A stretch of DNA of 17,584 nucleotides from Holosporales bacterium (GTDB lineage Bacteria > Pseudomonadota > Alphaproteobacteria > BNTO01): NCBI GenBank assembly GCA_031270515.1, contig JAISXM010000024.1, positions 1-17,584 of the forward strand, in the 5' to 3' direction. The notes beneath the pieces are model-generated. The model worked only from the letters and a program-made list of their open reading frames with translations, ran no database searches and was not told the DNA's origin. A program made the translations under genes and the position numbers. Shown here in pieces: positions 12,168 to 17,584 of this stretch. Each line of letters begins with the position of its first letter. Within the stretch, counting starts at the first letter, position 1.

Positions 12168-13911
12168 ATGAATACAATTTTTGCTTGCGGCTTGTTATTT
12201 CTCACATCGTGTGCTTCCAGGCTTCGAGTCTCCCCTGATCGCGTCGGTCAAACGCTGGAACAGTTAGAGCACTTAGCCACGCAGAAAATCACCCTTCCGA
12301 TGACTCCAGAGCTCCAACGCCAACATAAAGCGCAAGGTTTGTGCGTTGTTTTGGCAGAGGGGGGATCCATATTTGCACGTGGACTACAGAGCCCTTCGAA
12401 ATTCATTGCCCCACCAAATACCTTCAGACTGGGATAGGTATTTGCAAATCATGGACGCGGAGGTACGCTATCCTGTTCTAGCAGACGGCATGATTAAAAA
12501 TTTTTGGAAACTCGGCGACCGCATTATATGCATTGACGACTTCCTTCGGGACTTTCCGCACTTTGCTAAGGCGTCTGAGCTAAAGCAGCGTGTTGATTTA
12601 TATGTGGATGCGTTTACCCAAGGCACGGATAATTCTAAGCCCAAAGATCATTTTCACGAAGCACTTGCCGCGTACTGCCACTTTCTAACCCGTTGCACGC
12701 CCCACCAAAAGCAAGTTCAACAGGCGCATTACTCATTAATTAAAGCGCCAATCTTTTCGAAAAAGCAGGCCTCGGAAGATTTGATATTCGCGTGCCAGTT
12801 GATTGATGATAACCACGTTTGTGCCGTGAATGGATTCCCTTCAGAACTAAAGCAACGCTTGGAACGTCAAATCGACAGCTTTCCGCCCCGTTTGTCTTTG
12901 TGCGAAATATGGGCCGCCGCGTTAAAGATCGTAAGCGGGGTCGACGGACATACGGACGTTCGCCCCCCGAGCTTTTTTGACCCGCAAGAGTTTAATGTCA
13001 ACTTGATCTTCGAGGACCGCCGTCCGTATATAATCGTCGACGGGAAGAAGTACGCGGTGGCAGAGATCAACAATGCGTGTGACCCGCTCGGGCATATTGC
13101 AGACGAGTTCTTCGCAGCAGAGAACGATTATGGTCGCTTTCACCGCGCCAGTTATTTAATTACGCATCCAATGTATCGCTGCATGTTGGGCTTGAGCAAA
13201 GTTGACGAGTTGAAGATTAAGTATCGGGATGGTAACGAGCTAAAGACAATTATTGCTCAACCCACAGTTAATAAAGAAGCTGTTCCACGTCCGAAATTTA
13301 TTGATTTCAAAATTGATAAGCAACATCACTTTGCTGTGTTGACGTTGCTTCAGTGTAATTACAATAGTGAGTACAAACAAACATTGAAAAAGTTTTTTGA
13401 AGAGGTCAAACTCTATAAAATTCGGCGCATTGTCGTAGATTTGCGAGAAAACTGCGGGGGAGATTCAAGAGTCTGTGCAGAATTTCTGCAATATTTGCCA
13501 TGTAAATCCTATCTAGACGTTAAAGGTATAGTACGAAAGGGGGGACAGTTGCAGCCCTTTAATCCGGGGCGCAAGCCAAACAAGGTGCACGATAAGTTAG
13601 CATTCCATGGGGAGGTATTTGTTTGGACGAGTCCGAGAACGTTTAGCTCGGCAACGATGCTTGCAATACTGATAAAAGACAATGGTTTAGGAAAAATCAT
13701 TGGCGTGCCGAGCGGAAATGCCCCAAATGCGTTTGGCGACAGAGTCGATTGCACCTTGCCGAATTCAAAACTGTATTTTGTGACAACGTTCAAAAAATTC
13801 TTTCGCCCTGATGGGTTTAATAACGAAGATGCGCTTTCTATTGATGACGTCGCAGACGAAATATATGAGAGAGCGGAGCAGCTTACAACAAGTGCGAAAG
13901 GCGTGGAATAG
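12168..13911 (+). CDS. S41-family peptidase-like lipoprotein, frameshifted at a G6 tract
   Basis: ATG 12168 begins a lipoprotein signal, M-N-T-I-F-A-C-G-L-L-F-L-T-S-C, with lipobox L-T-S-C. This frame ends at 12437. The catalytic part lies in the next frame, open from before 12346 to 13911. Removing one G from the run at 12359-12364 joins them without a gap (…V-V-L-A-E-G-D-P-Y-L-H-V-D-Y…), about 580 residues. S41 features, in approximate joined positions, are D-G-H-T (259), V-V-D-L-R-E-N-C-G-G-D (422), and the nucleophile region T-F-S-S-A-T with K-D-N-G-L-G-K-I-I-G-V-P-S-G-N (490-512). P-N-S-K-L-Y-F and F-F-R-P-D-G-F follow. S41 enzymes are C-terminal-processing-type serine proteases. It may be a phase-variable gene, a recent pseudogene, or a sequencing error. 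The C-terminal end and 3' flank are duplicated at 16604. Confidence 0.85.
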
Positions 13912-13930
13912 AGAGAGCGTGTTCTTGTTT
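13872..13930 (+). repeat. S41 gene 3' end, source of the duplicated fragment
   Basis: The last 13 codons and the flank just after the stop (AGCGGAGCAGCTTACAACAA, continuing to TTCTTGTTT) recur at 16604-16664. There are only about four substitutions and one 2-bp length difference. Confidence 0.9.
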
Positions 13931-13944
13931 GCTGGGTCATGGAT

Positions 13945-14035
13945 TGTATATACCCAATCGCGAAAACAATTTGAACCTTTGTCCTAGTATAAGCCTTGTA
14001 ACACAACGAATATCAAGTCTGTTTGTTATGGGCCC
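13945..14035 (+). repeat. Half copy of the long palindrome (family 2)
   Basis: The sequence follows the right half of the palindrome at 505-692 from its centre outward. It has TGTATATACC, then AAAACAATTTGAA, TCCT, TAAGCCTT, ACACAACGA, and ends GTTTGTTATGGG. The left arm is absent; the S41 gene's 3' flank lies there instead. Confidence 0.85.
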
Positions 14036-14111
14036 TCAGCCTAACTCAAATAAAAGACAACAAAACGCTATACAAACAAAAAAAGGTGTCATTCTGCTAA
14101 ATGTTTGGTGC

Positions 14112-14178
14112 TGTTGGAGGAGCCAACAACCAGGGGCCACGGCCGCATAGAAAAGCGGACGTCCCGAGCATTTTTTTG
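14112..14178 (+). terminator. Cluster of hairpins after the S41 gene, possible terminator
   Basis: TGTTGG-AGGAG-CCAACA (14112-14128) is a tight hairpin. GGGCCACGGCCGC…GCGGACGTCCC can form a second nested stem. GAGCATTTTTTTGCTC (about 14167-14182) has a T run between short arms. Together they could end transcription of the S41 gene, or form a small structured RNA. No reading frame in 13912-14258 looks real. Confidence 0.35.
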
Positions 14179-14258
14179 CTCTCTCTGATTATATTCATCT
14201 TTTATTAAAGATTATATGTTTTGATTAGATAGAATATCAATTCTTCTGAGCTTTTATC

Positions 14259-15980
14259 ATGTCATTTCGAGTTTTAGGCTGCGTTTTTTCATTAATTGCA
14301 CTCCCTGTATACAGTATTCCATTTAGAATGGGATTTGAATTTCAGGTACATCAAAAAAAATCTATGTGCAATAAGAAAGATTACGCTCAAAAAAAACCAA
14401 TATTTGCAATTCACAGCAACGGCAGAAAATTGTATCACGTCGAAATTGATGGAGACGAACTTGAGTTCGTTACAGTCCCATTTTCTGACAAGGAGAGAGT
14501 GTCTGTTGAGGAGTGTATTAAAAGCATAAGCTCTGCAACAAAAATATTAATTCAACTATTAAACAACGCTCCTGGAAACAAAATTAACTTTGGAGCTTGG
14601 GTTAGCGGACTTCGCAGAGCATTTGTTAACACGAAATTAGAGATAATTGAAATGGAGACGCTAGAAAAATGCAAAACGAAAAGTATACAAGCTAGCAAAG
14701 ACACAAATGGAAATATAACTGTAGAATACAGTCCACAAGTGACAATTCAGCATCCGTTAAAATATGCAATTTTAGTGAGTTCTACAATAATGGGGAAGGA
14801 CGACACAAATCGTTATAAACCAGACGACGATATTGCAAATACAGCGATTGGAGGCTTAATATTTTTACAAGCTCATACAATGGGCCGTATGGTAGAGGTA
14901 TTGTTGGATAAATACGGAAAAGAAATATCGGACGAAGAAAAGCTGTCGGTTTTAGTGGAAGCATTCCACACGGGTGGGCAAACTAACGCAAAGATGTACA
15001 TCCCTCTTATGTCCAGACGTCCGTTTTCGGATATGTTACGTGAGATAGTAATAAGCCCGCGGAATGATGCGAACGTTACAGACGACACCTCACGTGCTCT
15101 GTGGGCAGACAAAAAGAAAACCCCTAATGGTGCCAAGTATTTAACTATATTTGAAGAATCTATGGCAAATAATATATACTACCGGTCATTACAAGTGCCA
15201 AATATGTTTTACAAGGCAAATTATGCAAGAAAATATGTGGATGAACATGGGAATCGTATAAATTTTCTTCGGGATGGATTTATTAGGGAAATAGACGTTG
15301 ACAGCGTGTGTCGCAAGTACTACAATGAGACTGAGTCGCCTGCGTTCAGACGCAAGTTGCGTTTTTTGTTGGAAAACGGCATACTCAGCACAACATTTTT
15401 TCGTTTGCTCAATAACGGAACTAAAGGGCCAAATTGCTTCAAAAAATCGTATTACAAGGACGTTTTTAAATCCATAGAACGGGCCGCAAGTGGAAAAGTA
15501 GTTGCTAGGTGGGTAGTTGATCCTTGCATCTCAGGCCATAGAGCCGCTGATCTTAACGAAACTATGGTAAATTTAGGCCCGGTGTCAGAAGAATTAGGCC
15601 CGGTGCCAGAAAATTATCGTGAATATGTAGAATGGGATGAAGCGGGCCAGTCCTATGACGCTAAAGATAAATCCAAGCAAATCAGAGCAAATATGGTTAA
15701 GAACGACATGTCAGTTAAGCTAGTTTTAGAAGAACGCCCTTGCGATTTACTTTCACCTCCATGGCTTTTATCGGGATATGACAGTATGGGAAGATATCAA
15801 GCTATGCCACATTCTCACGTTTTTTCTGCGCCGTTTGATATAGGCGAATTTGGTAGTGCCATCGTAGAATATAGATTCATAAACGCTGCGTTCCAACGCG
15901 ACAACTTTTTAGGTAAGCCTGACGCGATTTTTAACGATGCGACGGAATTATTTAAAATTCTAAAAGACTTGCACTTCTGA
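14259..15980 (+). CDS. Secreted protein, 573 residues, possibly amidoligase-like
   Basis: A signal peptide (M-S-F-R-V-L-G-C-V-F-S-L-I-A-L-P-V-Y-S) is followed at once by I-P-F-R-M-G-F-E-F-Q. A strand-like segment H-V-E-I-D-G-D-E-L-E-F-V-T-V-P-F comes at about residues 65-80. G-x-E-x-E/Q near the start and an acidic E-L-x-F-V-T-x-P-F strand resemble the N-terminal pattern of the amidoligase/GCS2 superfamily, which makes amide bonds using ATP. I could not find the rest of that signature with confidence, and the second acidic residue is Gln. The family is therefore uncertain. Later parts (P-Q-V-T-I-Q-H-P-L and S-P-P-W-L-L-S-G-Y-D) match nothing I know. A 21-bp duplication encodes L-G-P-V-S-E-E, L-G-P-V-P-E-N near 15570-15612. 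The gene is more AT-rich than its neighbours. No clear ribosome binding site is visible. Confidence 0.78.
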   Translation: MSFRVLGCVFSLIALPVYSIPFRMGFEFQVHQKKSMCNKKDYAQKKPIFAIHSNGRKLYHVEIDGDELEFVTVPFSDKERVSVEECIKSISSATKILIQLLNNAPGNKINFGAWVSGLRRAFVNTKLEIIEMETLEKCKTKSIQASKDTNGNITVEYSPQVTIQHPLKYAILVSSTIMGKDDTNRYKPDDDIANTAIGGLIFLQAHTMGRMVEVLLDKYGKEISDEEKLSVLVEAFHTGGQTNAKMYIPLMSRRPFSDMLREIVISPRNDANVTDDTSRALWADKKKTPNGAKYLTIFEESMANNIYYRSLQVPNMFYKANYARKYVDEHGNRINFLRDGFIREIDVDSVCRKYYNETESPAFRRKLRFLLENGILSTTFFRLLNNGTKGPNCFKKSYYKDVFKSIERAASGKVVARWVVDPCISGHRAADLNETMVNLGPVSEELGPVPENYREYVEWDEAGQSYDAKDKSKQIRANMVKNDMSVKLVLEERPCDLLSPPWLLSGYDSMGRYQAMPHSHVFSAPFDIGEFGSAIVEYRFINAAFQRDNFLGKPDAIFNDATELFKILKDLHF

Positions 15981-16031
15981 TGATGATGTGATAGACAGGA
16001 ATCGTGTGTCATTTTTTTGTTTGTGAATGCT

Positions 16032-16605
16032 ATGTCTACTATTTTGTTTGGTATATCGCGTTGCGCGGTGTTTTTGTTCTTTGTTCTGTCGGGAGTCACC
16101 CTTCAAGCTAGCAGTTCGCTTAGCGAGACAGGAGCAACTAAATATTCTTACAAGAAGGCTGTCTGCCTTGTGGTACAATTGGGGCGTAACGAACCGGTTA
16201 AAAGGTCAAGTATCGACTTTGCATTGCGGTTTGTGGACACAAAGAAACTTTGTCTGCAAGCATATGGAGCGCCGCTTGTCTTTGAAAACGACTGTTGCTC
16301 GATAAAAAGCTCTCCGGACGCTACGGTTGAGCTGACATCATTTATTGACAGCTGTGACGATATTTTTAAAGAAAATACTGGGGACGACGAGAAATTCAAA
16401 AACGAAAGGGTCGCCGTGCATTCGCTGATGTTACAAGTTTGGTGGATCTGGCAACACCAACGTCCGTACAACTTCTTCATATTTGGCTGATGCTAAACCA
16501 CTTCTGGATAGTGCCGCGGAATGTGAAACTGACCAAGGCAAAGCGCAGTTTCAGCTGGCATTTTCTGCTCAGCCCAGAAGTGGTTTAGCTATACTTGCAC
16601 TATAG
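16032..16605 (+). pseudogene. Short secreted protein, apparently frameshifted near its end
   Basis: ATG 16032 starts a signal peptide (M-S-T-I-L-F-G-I-S-R-C-A-V-F-L-F-F-V-L-S-G-V-T-L-Q-A) and a mature chain with several Cys, ending at TGA 16488-16490. The last residues of that frame (W-W-I-W-Q-H-Q-R-P-Y-N-F-F-I-F-G) look like out-of-frame translation. Frame 1 from 16429 to TAG 16603-16605 reads like a genuine protein (S-S-Y-L-A-D-A-K-P-L-L-D-S-A-A-E, then G-K-A-Q-F-Q-L-A-F-S-A-Q). I infer a shift between 16429 and about 16490. Frame 1 is blocked by TGA at 16426. I recognise no family. If the short frame is real, the product has 152 residues. Confidence 0.5.
16492..16589 (+). repeat. 98-nt element with perfect 16-bp terminal inverted repeats
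   Basis: GCTAAACCACTTCTGG (16492-16507) is perfectly complementary to CCAGAAGTGGTTTAGC (16574-16589). Inside, GAAACTG (16525-16531) pairs with CAGTTTC (16546-16552), and AATG with CATT just outside that. The whole can fold into one long bulged hairpin. It starts at the stop of the short ORF (16490), but lies in frame inside the alternative reading frame 1. Confidence 0.85.
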
Positions 16606-16664
16606 CGGAGCAGCTTGCAACAAGTGCGAAAAGCGTGGAATAGAGATAGAGCGTATTCTTATTT
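16604..16664 (+). repeat. Duplicated 3' end of the S41 gene
   Basis: AGCGGAGCAGCTTGCAACAA and the bases after it, through the stop codon TAG and TATTCTTATTT, are over 90 percent identical to 13872-13930. Only the tail is present, so it is a fragment and not a gene. Confidence 0.88.
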
Positions 16665-16673
16665 TAGACCTAT

Positions 16674-16726
16674 TGCGAAAGCTGCGTTAACACAGCTGAA
16701 ATCAACGGCCCAAACGGGCTTTCGCA
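16674..16726 (+). repeat. Three-arm palindromic element, copy 2 (family 3)
   Basis: TGCGAAAGC (16674-16682) pairs perfectly with GCTTTCGCA (16718-16726). Inside are CTGCGT-TA-ACACAG (one C-A mismatch) and GCCC-AAAC-GGGC. Over 63 aligned bases with copy 1 at 3431-3493 I count 51 identities. No gene is evident in 16606-16828. Confidence 0.75.
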
Positions 16727-16765
16727 CCAGGGCAATTGATTTTGCGGTTGGGCCATCAATGTTAG

Positions 16766-16794
16766 TTGAATACATCGCATGCGTTTACTACACT
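16766..16794 (+). promoter_or_regulatory. Candidate argS promoter
   Basis: TTGAAT (16766-16771), 17 bases, then TACACT (16789-16794) resemble -35 and -10 boxes. Transcription would start near 16801, giving a leader of about 28 nt to the ATG at 16829. No strong ribosome binding site precedes that ATG. Confidence 0.4.
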
Positions 16795-16828
16795 GACTGA
16801 TGGGGTCGTCGCTTTTTGTATCGGCAAA

Positions 16829-17584
16829 ATGTATTTGATCAAATTAATCCAAACTAAAATAGAAGAAGCCGCGGCGTCTTTGCATCCTTCTGCCTTGGCA
16901 AACACCAAAAGCGTGCAGGTCGAGCTGTCCAAAGATGCGTCTCATGGCGAAATCGCAACCAATGCCGCAATGGTGCTGTGCAAGCAGTTGGGGTCGCCTC
17001 CCCGCGACTTGGCAAACCAGTTGGCGGAAAAAATACGAACGTTCGACGAAGTCGCCAGCGTAGAAGTCGCAGGCGCCGGCTTTGTAAACATTACGCTGCA
17101 TTCGTCCGTTTGGGTTAATGAGCTTCGGAATATTGTCCGCCTAGGGAAGGAGTACTCCGCAGTTAACGTTGGCAATGGCGAAACTGTACATGTCGAGTTC
17201 GTGTCCGCCAACCCAACTGGCCCAATGCATGCGGGACATGTAAGGAACGCCGTCCTGGGCGACACAATTGCGTCGCTGCTAAGTAAAGTTGGGTTTAATG
17301 TTTACCGGGAATACTACGTGAACGACGCCGGCTCCCAGGTCGATTGCTTGGCGCGCTCCGTGTATTTGCGCTACACAGAAGCGCTGGGGGAGCCTCTGCC
17401 GCCGGATGCGTTTGCGGGCAATTTGTACCCTGGCGAATATTTGATCCCTCTTGGCAAAATGCTCGCGGAGTCGTCCAAGGACATGTGGACCAAAGAAGAC
17501 GAGAGCGTGTGGTTGCCAAAGCTCCGCGATTTTTCAGTGCGCGCGATGATGGATATTATCCGTGAGGATTTAAATGAGCTGGGA
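16829..17584 (+). CDS. argS: Arginyl-tRNA synthetase, N-terminal 252 codons (cut by the window edge)
   Basis: ArgS charges tRNA-Arg with arginine. The start at ATG 16829 gives M-Y-L-I-K-L-I-Q-T-K-I-E-E-A, the usual additive N-terminal domain that contacts the tRNA D-loop. The segment H-G-E-I-A-T-N-A-A-M-V-L follows (residues about 36-47), typical of alphaproteobacterial ArgS. The class I signature is P-T-G-P-M-H-A-G-H-V-R-N-A-V-L-G-D (HIGH as H-A-G-H, near residue 133). V-Y-R-E-Y-Y-V-N-D-A-G-S-Q-V comes next, also diagnostic. The frame is open to the last base; the KMSK loop and anticodon domain lie beyond the window. No insertions like those in GlyS occur in this part. Confidence 0.96.
   Translation, partial: MYLIKLIQTKIEEAAASLHPSALANTKSVQVELSKDASHGEIATNAAMVLCKQLGSPPRDLANQLAEKIRTFDEVASVEVAGAGFVNITLHSSVWVNELRNIVRLGKEYSAVNVGNGETVHVEFVSANPTGPMHAGHVRNAVLGDTIASLLSKVGFNVYREYYVNDAGSQVDCLARSVYLRYTEALGEPLPPDAFAGNLYPGEYLIPLGKMLAESSKDMWTKEDESVWLPKLRDFSVRAMMDIIREDLNELG

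Noticed and set aside
13509..14006. Minus-strand ORF of 165 codons opposite the end of the S41 gene
   Set aside because: It runs antisense to conserved S41 motifs and starts within the repeat at 13945-14035. There is no independent support.
16615..16800. 61-codon ORF before argS
   Set aside because: It starts in the duplicated S41 tail out of its original frame and runs through the family 3 element, so it is a chance frame over mosaic DNA.

Overview
The window looks like a chromosome segment of an alphaproteobacterium with a host-associated or intracellular lifestyle (Holosporales- or Rickettsiales-like). This is inferred, not proven. The argument is the alphaproteobacterial character of the three aminoacyl-tRNA synthetase genes: GlyS begins with an S-E-E-I-P-A-K-M-Q segment, and ArgS carries H-G-E-I-A-T-N-A-A-M-V. 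Around them lie secreted proteins with repeat domains (BspA-type leucine-rich repeats, Sel1 repeats), gene fossils and many palindromic repeats, as in genomes of intracellular bacteria.

Layout. 1-990: mostly non-coding, with two hairpin repeat units, one short doubtful ORF, a palindrome of about 185 bp and a truncated signal-peptide ORF. 991-3186 (+): secreted BspA-like LRR protein ending in nine 48-bp (16-residue) tandem repeats. 3279-3838 (+): decayed, internally deleted duplicate of that gene. 3889-5082 (+): secreted 397-residue protein of unknown function. 5101-5312: nested palindromic element between converging genes. 5314-8816 (-): glyQ-glyS, the two subunits of glycyl-tRNA synthetase; GlyS carries four in-frame minisatellite insertions, and the 3' end of glyQ is triplicated. 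9056-9589 (-): small putative lipoprotein. 9640-11961 (-): secreted Sel1-repeat protein. 12168-13911 (+): S41-type protease-like lipoprotein, split by a frameshift at a G6 tract. 14259-15980 (+): secreted 573-residue protein with weak amidoligase-like features. 16032-16605 (+): short secreted protein, apparently frameshifted. 16604-16800: patchwork of fragments from elsewhere in the window. 16829-end (+): argS, cut by the window edge.

How it fits together. The housekeeping genes glyQS and argS are islands in a cluster of exported, unrelated proteins, a likely set of surface or effector proteins facing a host. The notable theme is DNA-level plasticity. Tandem repeats of 21, 24, 24 and 48 bp lie inside coding regions, and at least three families of palindromic or structured repeats occur both between and inside reading frames. 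There are also tandem duplication with decay and homopolymer frameshifts. The clearest undescribed candidates are (i) the hairpin unit whose stem sequence varies with compensatory changes, (ii) the 60-nt three-arm element that was read in frame inside the LRR pseudogene, and (iii) the four-fold minisatellite expansion of GlyS.
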